DNA from: Algiphilus sp.
Lineage (GTDB): Bacteria; Pseudomonadota; Gammaproteobacteria; Nevskiales; Nevskiaceae
Assembly: GCF_023145115.1 (NCBI RefSeq)
Contig: NZ_JAGLEJ010000001.1
Coordinates: 88,705 to 152,704 of the forward strand
Length of the DNA stretch: 64,000 nucleotides
Direction of reading: 5' to 3'
The notes under the pieces are model-generated. The model was given only the letters and a program-made list of their open reading frames with translations, searched no databases and had not been told where the DNA came from. Within the stretch, counting starts at the first letter, position 1. Every line of letters starts with the position of its first letter. Of the stretch, positions 51,852 through 61,351 are shown one piece after another. Position numbers and translations under genes: made by a program.

Positions 51852-53966
51852 ATGGAGCGCGCCGCGGTGTCGCACGGACGCAGGCTGTTTCCCCGCATCA
51901 CCCTCCTGCTGCTGATCGCCGCCCTCGGCGCCTGCGGCAGTGACGACGGCCGCACCACCGACGCGCCGATCACCCCGCGCGACGGCGTGGCGTCGCCCGG
52001 CGGCACCATCAGCGCGGAAGTCACGCTGGTCGACGGCGCGCTGCGCTACGACGTGCTGCGCGACGGAGCGCCACTGCTGTCAGAAGGCCGCCTGGGGCTG
52101 ATCACCGATGCCGCCGATTTCGGCAGCGCGCTGACCTGGGCCACACCGCCGAGCCAGCCACGCCGCATCACGCAGGACTACACCCTGGTCGCCGGCCGCC
52201 AGTCGCGGGTCGCCGCCACCGCCACGGAACGCTCCTGGTTCGTGCGTGCTGCCGACGACGGCCCGGTGATGGAGATCCAGATGCGGGTCTGGGACACCGG
52301 CTTTGCCTTCCGCTACCGCGTCGAGGGCGACGGCCCGCAGGAGGTGCGGTCCGAGCTCAGCACCTTCCCCGTCCCGGTGCCGACCGGCGGCGGCATGCAG
52401 ATCGCGCAGCGCCAGACGCCGGAATCGCCCAAGTCGCAGGAGATGTACCTCGAACGCGGCGCGCCCGGCTACCCGCCCATCGGCACCGCCGCACCCACGC
52501 CCGCCGGCTGGGCCTACCCGATGCTGCTGCGGAACGCGGACGCCGACGGCGACCCGCAGTGGCTGCTGCTCTCCGAGACGCTGGGCGCGGCAGACTGGCC
52601 GCACACGCATCTGGCGGCGGAGGTCCCGATCGTGGACGCCGGCGGCACGCCCGCCGCGGTCTTCAGCGTCGCCTTCCCGCTCGACACCGACAACGGCCCG
52701 GGCCGCGGCGCTCCGCGCCAGGAAGGCACCTGGGTGTCGCCGTGGCGCTGGGTGGCGGTCGGCTCCGATCTACCGGCCATCTACCGCACCACCGCCGAGA
52801 CCGACCTCGCCGAGCCGCAGCGCATCGTCGACACCTCGTGGATCGTGCCCGGCACATCGGTCTTCGACTACATCAAGGAAACCAGCCTGACCACGCTGCC
52901 GCGCATCCGGCAGTACATGGACGTCGCCGAGGAACTGGGCTGGTCCTACGTGCTGGTCGACTCCGACTGGGAGCTGATGGTCGACGACAACGGCATCCCG
53001 ATGATCCTGCTCGGCGACCGCAACCTGCTGCAGCGCCTGGTCGACGAAGCCGCCCAGCGCGGCCTGCGCCTCTTCGTCTGGTACAACCAGACCCGCTTCG
53101 CCAGCGCACTGTCTACGCAGCGCATCTTCTCGATGCTTTCCGACATCGGTGTCGCCGGCGTGAAGATCGACAAGTGGGAATCGGACAAGCAGGACAGCAT
53201 CGCGCGCCGGCGCGCCATCCTCGCCGCCGCCGCCGAGCACCGGCTGATGGTGTCCTTCCACAACGTCACCGTGCCGCGCGGCCTGCAGCGCACCTGGCCG
53301 AACCTCGTCGGCTACGAGGGCGGTGTCTCCTCGCAGGTCTACCGCGGCTCCGGCGCCTCCGCCGACCGCGTGCCGGAGCTGCACGTCACCCAGACCCTGC
53401 TGCGCGGCATCCTCGGGACCTTCGACTTCGGTGGCATCCTCTTCGCAGAGCCCAACCCCGAGTCGAACCCGCGGCGGACCACCCCCGCGCACGAGCTCGC
53501 GCTGATGATCACCTACCAGGCCGGCCTCCGCACCATGTCCGACGACGAGGTCGGCTACTCCGGCCTGCCCGAGCCGATCCGCGACTTCCTCGCCACCGTG
53601 CCCGCGGCATGGGATGAATCCCGCCTACTCGAAGGCGCCATCGGGACCCACGCCGTGGTCGCGCGCCGCGCCGGCGCGGACTGGTACATCGGCGGCATCA
53701 ACGGCGAGACACGCTTCATCGCGCCCACCTCCGACACCAGCAGTCCGAACTACACCCCACCGGAAGGCGCCACCCGCACCGTCCGGCTCGACCTCGCCGA
53801 ACTGGGCTGCGCCGACGCCGCGACCACGCTGTACACCGACACCGCACCGCCCGGGCACGATGGCCACGCCATCCAGGCCAGCGCGCTCGCCGATGCCGAA
53901 CCGACGGTCACGATGGCACCCTTCAGCGGCTTCGTGATGGTGGCGCGGGGTTGCAGTACGCCCTGA
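51852..53966 (+). CDS. Glycoside hydrolase family 97 lipoprotein
   Basis: This 704-aa protein has a lipobox (AALGAC, Cys28), a GH97 N-terminal beta domain (about 50-300), a TIM-barrel catalytic part (about 310-575; WSYVLVDSDWELM, GVKIDKWESD, VSFHNVTVPRGLQRTWPNL, GYEGG) and a C-terminal beta domain. GH97 enzymes cleave alpha-glucosides or alpha-galactosides; the KIDKW aspartate lies where the retaining galactosidase-type enzymes have their nucleophile (inference). It stands alone without Sus-type transporters. Confidence 0.87.
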   Translation: MERAAVSHGRRLFPRITLLLLIAALGACGSDDGRTTDAPITPRDGVASPGGTISAEVTLVDGALRYDVLRDGAPLLSEGRLGLITDAADFGSALTWATPPSQPRRITQDYTLVAGRQSRVAATATERSWFVRAADDGPVMEIQMRVWDTGFAFRYRVEGDGPQEVRSELSTFPVPVPTGGGMQIAQRQTPESPKSQEMYLERGAPGYPPIGTAAPTPAGWAYPMLLRNADADGDPQWLLLSETLGAADWPHTHLAAEVPIVDAGGTPAAVFSVAFPLDTDNGPGRGAPRQEGTWVSPWRWVAVGSDLPAIYRTTAETDLAEPQRIVDTSWIVPGTSVFDYIKETSLTTLPRIRQYMDVAEELGWSYVLVDSDWELMVDDNGIPMILLGDRNLLQRLVDEAAQRGLRLFVWYNQTRFASALSTQRIFSMLSDIGVAGVKIDKWESDKQDSIARRRAILAAAAEHRLMVSFHNVTVPRGLQRTWPNLVGYEGGVSSQVYRGSGASADRVPELHVTQTLLRGILGTFDFGGILFAEPNPESNPRRTTPAHELALMITYQAGLRTMSDDEVGYSGLPEPIRDFLATVPAAWDESRLLEGAIGTHAVVARRAGADWYIGGINGETRFIAPTSDTSSPNYTPPEGATRTVRLDLAELGCADAATTLYTDTAPPGHDGHAIQASALADAEPTVTMAPFSGFVMVARGCSTP

Positions 53967-54083
53967 GACCGACGACCGCCCGCCGCGACAAGGGCCATGG
54001 ACCGATAGCCTCCTGCGCGCCGTACCCCCGGCCGGGGCGCTGTCGCGCCATTCCCGCGCCCCCGTAACCGGCGCGTCGGCTGC

Positions 54084-55121
54084 TCACGCCTCCGTCGGCC
54101 CATCAATCACCACTTTCCCGAAGGGCCCCCTGCGCAGTCGGTCGAACGCACCGGGTGCTTCGGCAAAGGGCAACACGCTGTCGATGACGGGCTCGATGCC
54201 AGCGGCAACGATTCCCCTGAGCATGCGCTCGAAGCTGCGACGGTGGCCTACGGTCTCCCCCGCGATCCGCAATCGCTTGAGGAGGACCGGCGGCAGGTCG
54301 ACCGCGGCATCCGCGCCATCCAGAAACCCGATGAGCGCGATGCGGCCGTTCAATGCGGCGGCCGCGGACGACTTCCTCAGGTTCCGACCGCCCACGGTCT
54401 CGACGTTGACGTCGGCGCCATGCCCGTCGGTGATGCGCAGGACCTCCTCATGCCAATCGGGGTGGCACGTGTAGTTGATGGCGTCATCCGCTCCCAGGCG
54501 GCACGCGCGCCGGAGCTTCTCGTCATCGCTGGAGGTCACGATGACGCGCGCACCGGCCGCCTTGGCGAACTGAAGCGCGAACAATGACACCCCGCCGGTA
54601 CCCTGCACGAGAACGGTCTCGCCCGGACGGAGCCCGCCTTGCTCGAACAACGCGGACCAGGCCGTGAGAGCAGCGATCGGAAGGGTCGCGGCAGCACGAG
54701 CGGAAAGCCCGGAGGGAGCGGGCAACACCCAGTCCTCGTGCAAGCAGACGTATCGACTCAGCACGCCGGCCAGCGGAGCACCGAGCGTGTCGCCGTGCAG
54801 ATGGGGTTCTGCGGGCAGATCGCCATCCATCCAGCGCGTATGGAAATGGCTGATCACGTGATCGCCAACGCGATGACGCGACACGTGCTCCCCCAGGCGG
54901 ACCACCTCGCCCGCAGCGTCCGATGCGGGGACGAATGGAAACTCCGTGACCTGTTGCAGCGCCCCTTCGGCGACCAGCAGGTCGCGATAATTCAGCGAAA
55001 CCGCGCGCACGCGGACAAGCAGTTCCTGCGGCCCCGGAACGGACATGGGTCCGTCATGCAGAGCGAGATTCTCCAATCCGTATGCGTTCATTTGCCAGGA
55101 TGGGTTCGATGTCGATGCCAT
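54084..55121 (-). CDS. MDR-family zinc-free alcohol dehydrogenase/quinone oxidoreductase-like protein
   Basis: This 345-aa protein has a GroES-like N-half (LVRVRAVSLNYRDLLVAEG, PFVPASDAAGEVVRLG) and a Rossmann half (ETVLVQGTGGVSLFALQFAKAAGARVIVTSSDDEKL). It is distinct from the gene at 9326. The ATG at 55119-55121 has a GAGG site. It is divergent from a LysR regulator with 91 bp between, likely its controller. Confidence 0.88.
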   Translation of the reverse strand: MASTSNPSWQMNAYGLENLALHDGPMSVPGPQELLVRVRAVSLNYRDLLVAEGALQQVTEFPFVPASDAAGEVVRLGEHVSRHRVGDHVISHFHTRWMDGDLPAEPHLHGDTLGAPLAGVLSRYVCLHEDWVLPAPSGLSARAAATLPIAALTAWSALFEQGGLRPGETVLVQGTGGVSLFALQFAKAAGARVIVTSSDDEKLRRACRLGADDAINYTCHPDWHEEVLRITDGHGADVNVETVGGRNLRKSSAAAALNGRIALIGFLDGADAAVDLPPVLLKRLRIAGETVGHRRSFERMLRGIVAAGIEPVIDSVLPFAEAPGAFDRLRRGPFGKVVIDGPTEA

Positions 55122-55212
55122 GCGTGCCTCGCCTCGTGCCAGTGATTCGGCGAACCCTAGACGCTTGCGTTTGACGGATAAATGCGGCTCTATGCAATTC
55201 ACTTGTGCGTTT

Positions 55213-56109
55213 ATGGCAAAGCTTGTGGATCTGATTTCCCTGACCGCCTTCGTCGAGACCGCGCGGCACGACAGCTTCAGTGCCGCCGCCAGGCAGTTGG
55301 GACAGTCGCCATCCGCAGTGAGTCGTGCCGTCGACCGCCTGGAGCACGAACTCGGTATTCGTCTGTTCGCGCGCACGACCCGGCAGCTGCGACTGACCGA
55401 GGAGGGAGAGGTGTTCCTCGAGCAGACGCGCGAGATCCTCGACGCGCTCGCAGCCGCGAAGCACGCCGCTCAGGGAGCGGGAAAGGCGCCTTCGGGCTCT
55501 CTGCGGGTCAGCCTTCCGATGGTCTTCGGCCGCTGCTGCGTGGCGCCGCTGCTCGGCGCGTTCCAGCACCAGTACCCGCAACTGCGCCTCGACATCGCGT
55601 TTACCGACCGACGCGTGGATCTCGTCGAGGAGAACATCGATGTGGCGGTACGTATCGGTGCGCTCACCGACAGCCGGCTCGTGGCGCGTGCCGCCGGTCA
55701 CGTCCACTATCGGGTATGCGGATCGCCCGACTACTTCCGCATGCATGGCGTCCCCGCATCCCTCGATGACCTTCGCGATCATCGATGCGTGCACTTCCGC
55801 TATCCGGGTACAGCCACCCCCTTCCGATGGCAGTTCCATTCCGAGGGCAAGACCGTGCGATGGCGCCCGGAAGGGCCGATCGCGGTCGACGATGCCGATG
55901 CACTCGTCGGCGCAGGAATCGGAGCGGCGGGGCTCATCTACGTACCGACCTATCGGGTTCGCGAGCACCTCGCGTCCGGGGCATTGCAGTCGGTCCTCGA
56001 CGATGTCATGCCGTCCCCGCAACCCGTCTCCATCCTGTTCACGCATTCGCAGTTGCTCGCCCCCCGGGTGCGCGCATTCGTCGACTTCTTCTCGACGCGC
56101 ATCGCCTAG
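55213..56109 (+). CDS. LysR-family regulator divergent from the oxidoreductase
   Basis: This 298-aa LysR protein has the wHTH SLTAFVETARHDSFSAAARQLGQSPSAVSRAVDRLEHELGIRLFARTTR and a PBP2-type binding domain. It belongs to the CrgA/YafC-like subgroup by pattern. The ATG at 55213 is chosen; 55192 is an alternative with no better site. It probably regulates the divergent oxidoreductase. Confidence 0.9.
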   Translation: MAKLVDLISLTAFVETARHDSFSAAARQLGQSPSAVSRAVDRLEHELGIRLFARTTRQLRLTEEGEVFLEQTREILDALAAAKHAAQGAGKAPSGSLRVSLPMVFGRCCVAPLLGAFQHQYPQLRLDIAFTDRRVDLVEENIDVAVRIGALTDSRLVARAAGHVHYRVCGSPDYFRMHGVPASLDDLRDHRCVHFRYPGTATPFRWQFHSEGKTVRWRPEGPIAVDDADALVGAGIGAAGLIYVPTYRVREHLASGALQSVLDDVMPSPQPVSILFTHSQLLAPRVRAFVDFFSTRIA

Positions 56110-56151
56110 GCAGCGCGATGAAGCAGCGGGTTCGCGGATTGACGGGCGAAA

Positions 56152-56169
56152 CTACCTGTCGTAAGGTAG
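56152..56169. promoter_or_regulatory. TetR-type operator upstream of tetR (site 1)
   Basis: CTACCTGTCGTAAGGTAG lies 4 bp before the tetR start. Its reverse complement matches site 2 at 56771-56788 in 15 of 18 positions. The pair brackets the tetR gene and faces both tetR and the RND operon. Confidence 0.8.
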
Positions 56170-56173
56170 GCTA

Positions 56174-56749
56174 ATGAACCCCACCAACACACGTGAAGCG
56201 ATCGTCGAAGCGGCGAGGCTGCTGGTACAGGACGCGTCCTACTACGGCCTGACGTTCCGCGATGTCTCGGAGCGCGTGGGCATCCGCAAGGCGAGCATCT
56301 ACCATCACTTCGAGACAAAGGAAGCGCTGGCCGTGGCGATGCTCGATCGGGCCGCGGAGGATTTCGGAAACTGGGCGCGCCGATTCGAGCACGAGCCTCC
56401 GATGGTTCGGCTGCAGGCCTACTGCTTCGACTTCTATCGCGACCGTCTGCAGGCCGGAGACAAGCTCTGCCCGGGGGGCGCCTTTACCGCCGCCTGGCCG
56501 CACCTCGGCGATGCAGTGCGCATGGCCGTGAATCGCCTGTTCGACGCGCAGCACCGATTCGTGAAGCAGGCGCTCATTGCCGCTCAGGCGGGCGATGCCA
56601 CCGGGGAATCGCAAGACCCGGAAGAGATCGCGACGTGGGTGATCGCCAGCGTCCAGGGGGCGATCGTTACCGCGCGTGCGCGTGGCAACGCTTCGCTCTT
56701 CGAACGACTGTGCCGACGCAGCTTGCAGCAGTTGCACCTGGCGGACTGA
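56174..56749 (+). CDS. TetR-family regulator of the RND operon
   Basis: This 191-aa protein has the TetR HTH (REAIVEAARLLVQDASYYGLTFRDVSERVGIRKASIYHHFETKEALAV) and a helical ligand domain resembling AcrR/TetR_C groups. Matching 18-bp operators lie directly before its start and before the RND gene, so it very likely represses itself and the downstream transporter. Confidence 0.92.
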   Translation: MNPTNTREAIVEAARLLVQDASYYGLTFRDVSERVGIRKASIYHHFETKEALAVAMLDRAAEDFGNWARRFEHEPPMVRLQAYCFDFYRDRLQAGDKLCPGGAFTAAWPHLGDAVRMAVNRLFDAQHRFVKQALIAAQAGDATGESQDPEEIATWVIASVQGAIVTARARGNASLFERLCRRSLQQLHLAD

Positions 56750-56770
56750 TCCCTTTTTTGACCGCTTTCC

Positions 56771-56788
56771 CTACCGGCCGACAGGTAG
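56771..56788. promoter_or_regulatory. TetR-type operator upstream of the RND gene (site 2)
   Basis: CTACCGGCCGACAGGTAG ends 4 bp before the ATG of the RND fusion gene and shares its sequence with the inverted form of site 1. It would block transcription or translation start of the operon. Confidence 0.8.
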
Positions 56789-56792
56789 TTCC

Positions 56793-59700
56793 ATGAATAA
56801 CCACGCATACCGCTTCTTTCTCGCCGCACTTCGCTTCCGGGCCTTGGTGATCGTCATGTGCGTCGCGGTCATCGCCGCGCTGGCGACGCAACTCACCAGC
56901 CTGGAGAAGGACACGACCCCGGAAGCCTTCGTGCCGGATGGCAGCCCATCGCTGACCTACCGCGACCAGGTCGAGGCGACCTTCGGCCTGAAGGACCCGA
57001 TGGTGGTGGCGGTCATCAACGATGGCGACACGGGCGTCTTCAATCCGCGATCCCTGCGCCTGGTGCAGTGGCTCAGCGAGCGCATCGCCGAGGTCGAGGG
57101 CATCGACCCCGAGCGGATCACGAGCCTGGCCACCGAGAACGACATCCGGGGCACCCAGGACGGCATGCTGGTCGAACCCTTCTGGGAAGCGCCGCCGGCA
57201 ACACCGGAGGCCGCGCAGGCCGTCTGGCAGCAGCTGCAGCGCTTCCCGCTCTATCTCGGCAATCTGGTCGCGCGCGACGGCAGCGGCACCCTCATCGTCG
57301 CCGAACTGCTGGACGAGTCGGCCGCCACGGACGTCTACTTCGCCCTGCGCGCACTCGCCGAACAGGCGCGCGAGGCCGGCGTCGCCGGACCGGGCGACCG
57401 CATCCATGTCGCCGGCCAGGGCGCGGTCAGCGGTTATCTGTCGGAGTACATCAGTGCCGACGCCAGCCGCCTGAACCCGGTGGCCGCGGTGCTGATCACC
57501 CTGGTGCTGCTGCTGGCCTATCGCAGCCTGTCCGGGGTGCTGCTGCCCAACGTGGTCGTGCTGGGCACGGTGGCGACGGGCCTGGGCGCCATGGCAGCGG
57601 CCGGCGTGCCGATCTACGTCATTACCAATTCGCTACCGGTGATCCTGATCGGCATCGCGGTCTGCGACAGCATCCATATCTTCGGGCAGTACTACGAGGA
57701 GATCGCGCGCGAACCCGGCATCGCGGCGAAGGAGGCGGTGGCACGCGCGATGGCCGCGATGTGGCGGCCGGTGACACTGACCACCGCCACCACCGCTGCC
57801 GGCTTCCTCGGCCTGGCCATCGCGGCTGATCTGCCGCCCATGCAGTCCTACGGTCTGTTCGCCGCACTGGGCGTCGGCGCCGCCTGGCTGTGGTCGCTGC
57901 TGCTGCTCCCGGCATTGCTGTCGCTGTTCCGCCCGCGGCCCTCGCGCGCGCTGCGAACGACCGCCGACACGACACCGGACGCGTCGAGCCGCCTGATGCG
58001 TGGCATGCGTCGCATCGTCGGCCGCCATCCCCGCGCCACGGTTGCCGCCGCGGCGGCGCTGGCCGTCGCCGGCGCGGTCGGCGCCGGTCAGGTCGTCTTC
58101 AACGATCAGCGCATCCACAGCTTCGAGCAGGGCAACCCGCTGCGCGCGGCCGACCGCGCCATCAACGCGCGCTTCGACGGCACCTACTACCTCGACGTCG
58201 CCATCGAGACGGACGCGCGCGAGGCGCTCTTCGATCCCGAGAAGCTGCGCCGCATCGACCGGCTTCAGACATGGATGGAGACCGAGGGCGGCCTGCGCAA
58301 CACCACCTCCATCGTCGACTTCATCAAGCAGATGCATCGCGCCTTCAATGGCGACGACCCGGCCTACTACCGCATACCCGACAACGCGCAACTGATCGCG
58401 CAGTACTTCCTGCTCTACTCGGCCTCCGGCGCGCCCACCGACTTCCAGGAGTGGGTCGACTACGACTATCGCCGCGCCCACATCCGCGGGCAGATGCGGC
58501 ACGACGATTTCCGCGCGACCGCGCCCATCGTCACCGGCCTGGAAAACCACCTGCGCGAACACTTCAACACCGAGGCGATGCGCGGTACGGCCACCGGCGC
58601 GCTGGAGCTGGCGCACTCCTGGCTGGCACCGCTGGCCGACAGCACCCGCAACGGCATGGCGCTCGCCCTCGCCCTGGTCCTCTTCGCCTCGGCACTGTTC
58701 TTCCGCTCCTTCGTGCTCGGCTTGCTGGCGACGCTGCCGGTGGCCTTCGCGGTGCTGATGGTCTTCGCCGTGATGGGCTATGCCGGCATCTGGCTGGGCA
58801 TCGGTACTTCCATGTTCGCGGCCATCGCCATCGGGCTGGGAGTGGACTTCGCCATACACACGCTGGATCGGCTGCGCCATCTGATCGGCGAGCAGGGGGC
58901 GAGCTACCCGGAGGCCGTTGCCGCTCTGTTCCCGACCACCGGGCGCGCGCTGCTCTTCAACCTGCTCGCCCTCGCGCTGGGCTTCGGTGTGCTGATGAGT
59001 TCCTCGGTGCCGCCACTGCAGGACTTCGGCCTGCTGGTGGCCGTCGCCGTCCTCACCAGCTTCGCCGCCAGCCTCACCGCACTGCCGGCGCTGCTCGCCC
59101 TCATCGGCCCGCAGCGCCTGTTTCCCGCCACCGCATCGGAGGACGCATCCATGCCCACCCATCCGCAGCAGCAGCGCGGCCTTGCCCGCCTGCGCCCCCT
59201 CTTCCTGCTCGCCGCCCTCGCGGCCGCCGCCGTCGCACAGGCGCAGGACACCTTGCCCGCAGGCCCGCAGCTGATGGCCGCCGTCGACGCACGCGATGAG
59301 GGCGTCACCCGGAAGTCGCGCATCCGCTTCGTACTCACAGACCGCCACGGGCGCAGCCGCGAACAGGAGGCCGTCACCCTGCGGCGCTACGAAGGCGACG
59401 ACAAGAAGCAGGTGCTGTTCTACCGCGAGCCGAGCAACATCCGCGGCACCGCCTTCCTGACCTACGACTACGCCGATCCCGAGCGCGACGACGACCAGTG
59501 GCTCTACCTGCCGGCAGCGCGCAAGACGCGGCGCATCTCGGCCTCCGATCGCGGCGACTATTTCCTCGGCACGGATCTGACCTACGAGGACCTCAAGCGG
59601 CAGAGCAAGGTTTCGCTCAGCGACTGGCGCTTCGAAACCGTCGGTCGCGACACGGTCGACGGCACCGCCGTCATCGTCGTCGAAGGCGAGCCGGTCAGCG

Positions 59701-59990
59701 AGCGCATCGCCGAGGAGCTGGGCTACAGCCGCGCGCGCTGGTATGTCGCGCCCGACAGCGCGACCATCCGCAAGGCCGAGAACCGGGACCTGCAGGGCAA
59801 CCGGCTGAAGACCGTGCACTTCTCGGATTTCCGCAAGGTCCAGGACATCTGGACGGTGCACGAGATCACGGTCGACAACCACAAGACCGGTCACAGCACA
59901 CGGCTGGCGATATCCAATGTCGAGTACGGCCTCGACATCGACGACAGCGCCTTCAAGCAGCGCGCGTTGTCGCGAGGCCTGCGCTACTGA
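56793..59990 (+). CDS. RND/MMPL-family permease fused to a LolA-like domain
   Basis: This 1065-aa protein is an RND permease of the MMPL/SSD type (about 1-780; twelve predicted membrane helices, two periplasmic loops, proton-path-like acidic residues Asp292 in AVCDSIH and Asp685 in GVDFAIH). It continues in frame into a signal-peptide-like hydrophobic stretch (about 800-820, PLFLLAALAAAAVAQAQ) and a LolA-like PF17131-type domain (about 825-1065). The junction has a full ribosome binding site and ATG at 59138-59153. It likely moves a hydrophobic substrate out with the DUF1302-like gene that follows (TGATG overlap). The fusion is seen; the transport role is inferred. Confidence 0.88.
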   Translation: MNNHAYRFFLAALRFRALVIVMCVAVIAALATQLTSLEKDTTPEAFVPDGSPSLTYRDQVEATFGLKDPMVVAVINDGDTGVFNPRSLRLVQWLSERIAEVEGIDPERITSLATENDIRGTQDGMLVEPFWEAPPATPEAAQAVWQQLQRFPLYLGNLVARDGSGTLIVAELLDESAATDVYFALRALAEQAREAGVAGPGDRIHVAGQGAVSGYLSEYISADASRLNPVAAVLITLVLLLAYRSLSGVLLPNVVVLGTVATGLGAMAAAGVPIYVITNSLPVILIGIAVCDSIHIFGQYYEEIAREPGIAAKEAVARAMAAMWRPVTLTTATTAAGFLGLAIAADLPPMQSYGLFAALGVGAAWLWSLLLLPALLSLFRPRPSRALRTTADTTPDASSRLMRGMRRIVGRHPRATVAAAAALAVAGAVGAGQVVFNDQRIHSFEQGNPLRAADRAINARFDGTYYLDVAIETDAREALFDPEKLRRIDRLQTWMETEGGLRNTTSIVDFIKQMHRAFNGDDPAYYRIPDNAQLIAQYFLLYSASGAPTDFQEWVDYDYRRAHIRGQMRHDDFRATAPIVTGLENHLREHFNTEAMRGTATGALELAHSWLAPLADSTRNGMALALALVLFASALFFRSFVLGLLATLPVAFAVLMVFAVMGYAGIWLGIGTSMFAAIAIGLGVDFAIHTLDRLRHLIGEQGASYPEAVAALFPTTGRALLFNLLALALGFGVLMSSSVPPLQDFGLLVAVAVLTSFAASLTALPALLALIGPQRLFPATASEDASMPTHPQQQRGLARLRPLFLLAALAAAAVAQAQDTLPAGPQLMAAVDARDEGVTRKSRIRFVLTDRHGRSREQEAVTLRRYEGDDKKQVLFYREPSNIRGTAFLTYDYADPERDDDQWLYLPAARKTRRISASDRGDYFLGTDLTYEDLKRQSKVSLSDWRFETVGRDTVDGTAVIVVEGEPVSERIAEELGYSRARWYVAPDSATIRKAENRDLQGNRLKTVHFSDFRKVQDIWTVHEITVDNHKTGHSTRLAISNVEYGLDIDDSAFKQRALSRGLRY
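59138..59153 (+). promoter_or_regulatory. Internal ribosome binding site and start inside the RND fusion
   Basis: GGAGGA (59138-59143), 7-nt spacer, then ATG (59151-59153, Met787) in the same frame as the fusion gene. The downstream sequence encodes a basic residue run, a hydrophobic core and an AQA cleavage site, so a separate exported LolA-like protein of about 279 residues could be made. Confidence 0.65.
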
Positions 59991-61291
59991 TGCGGGGGTG
60001 GCTTCCCTGGCTGCTGCTCGCCGTGACGCCAAGCGTGGCGGCGGCCGGCTGGCGGCTGGGCGGCACGGCGGAGGTGGCCACGGCCGTGCAGACCACGGAC
60101 GGCCACGGCCAGAAGGCCGAGCTCACGCTGCTGCCGGACCTGGAATGGCGCAGCCCGTGGGGCTTCGACGTGACTGCCGTCGCACGACTGCGTACGGATG
60201 CTCTCGACCGACTCGAGCCCGGCCGCCTCGACCGTGACAGCTACGACGCCTGGAGCCGGCCGCATGCGCTGGGCAGCAACGGCGAGCTCGCGCTGCGCGA
60301 GCTCTACGCCGACATCTACCTGGGCCCGCTCTATCTGCGGGCCGGCAAGCAGCAGATCGTCTGGGGCAAGGCCGACGGCCTCAAGCTGCTGGACCGAATC
60401 AATCCGCAGAGCTTCCGCGAATTCATCCTGCCCGACTTCGAGGACTCGCGGATCCCGCAGTGGTCGCTGCGCGCCGAGTTCCCGCTGGGGCCGGTCTGGC
60501 AGGCGCAGCTGATCGCGATACCGGATGTGACCGTGGACGCGCTGCCGCCACCCGATGGCGCCTTCGCCATCACCGCCCCGGAGCTGGTGCCGGTACCTCC
60601 GCCCGGCGTCCGCGTACGACAGCAGCCCGCGGATGCGCCGCGCAACCGCCTCGCGGACGGCGATGCCGGTGCCCAGCTGTCGGCCTTCATCGGCGGCTGG
60701 GATCTGACGCTGAACTATCTCTACCACTACGTCGACCGCCCGGCCTTTCCGCGCGCCGCCGCGGACGAAGGCATCACGGTCACGCCGCGCTACTACCGCA
60801 CGCATACCGTCGGCGGCTCAGCCGCCAATGCCATCGGCGACTTCACGCTGCGCAGCGAGCTGGCCTACGCCACGCACCGCCGCCTCATCGCCGCCGACCC
60901 GCGGGACGCCGATGGCGTCATCGACAGCCGCGAGGCCTCGGCCGTGCTCGGCCTCGACTGGATGGGTCTGAGCGACACCATCGTCTCCGCGCAGCTCTTC
61001 GCCAGCTGGGTGGACCTGTCCGAGGGAGCGGCGACGCGCGACCGCGTCGAATGGGATGTCACCCAGCTCGTAGAGCGCAGCTTCCGCAACGAAACGCTGA
61101 CGCTGCGCAGCCAGCTCATTCACGACATCAATGCCGGCGATGGCCTGCTGCGCGCCAGCCTGAGCTACGACTACCGCGCGGACCTCGTGCTGCGCCTGGG
61201 CGCGGATGTCTTCTACGGCCCCTCGAACGGCCGCTTCGGCCAGTTCGACCAACGGGACCGCGTCACCGTCTCCATCACGTACGGATTCTGA
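59990..61291 (+). CDS. DUF1302-like outer-membrane protein of the RND operon
   Basis: This 433-aa exported protein (signal cleavage near VAAAG) has the pattern LYLRAGKQQIVWGKADGLKLLDRINPQSFREFILPD that marks DUF1302/DUF1329-associated barrel proteins, and a C-terminal aromatic end TVSITYGF. It is much shorter than the DUF1302 protein at 34141 but is the same kind of partner. Start ATG at 59990 overlaps the RND fusion stop by one base (TGATG). Confidence 0.8.
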   Translation: MRGWLPWLLLAVTPSVAAAGWRLGGTAEVATAVQTTDGHGQKAELTLLPDLEWRSPWGFDVTAVARLRTDALDRLEPGRLDRDSYDAWSRPHALGSNGELALRELYADIYLGPLYLRAGKQQIVWGKADGLKLLDRINPQSFREFILPDFEDSRIPQWSLRAEFPLGPVWQAQLIAIPDVTVDALPPPDGAFAITAPELVPVPPPGVRVRQQPADAPRNRLADGDAGAQLSAFIGGWDLTLNYLYHYVDRPAFPRAAADEGITVTPRYYRTHTVGGSAANAIGDFTLRSELAYATHRRLIAADPRDADGVIDSREASAVLGLDWMGLSDTIVSAQLFASWVDLSEGAATRDRVEWDVTQLVERSFRNETLTLRSQLIHDINAGDGLLRASLSYDYRADLVLRLGADVFYGPSNGRFGQFDQRDRVTVSITYGF

Positions 61292-61351
61292 CCACACCCC
61301 GGACCAGCGCACTACTTCGCGCCAACTGGACACATCAACCGGAGCAACCGC

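Noticed and set aside
54026..54037. CCCCGGCCGGGG palindrome as terminator between convergent genes
   Set aside because: No loop and no T-run; a short GC palindrome is expected by chance in this DNA.
57633..60032. 799-codon minus-strand frame over the RND gene
   Set aside because: Antisense shadow; the plus strand encodes a recognisable permease with membrane helices and operator.
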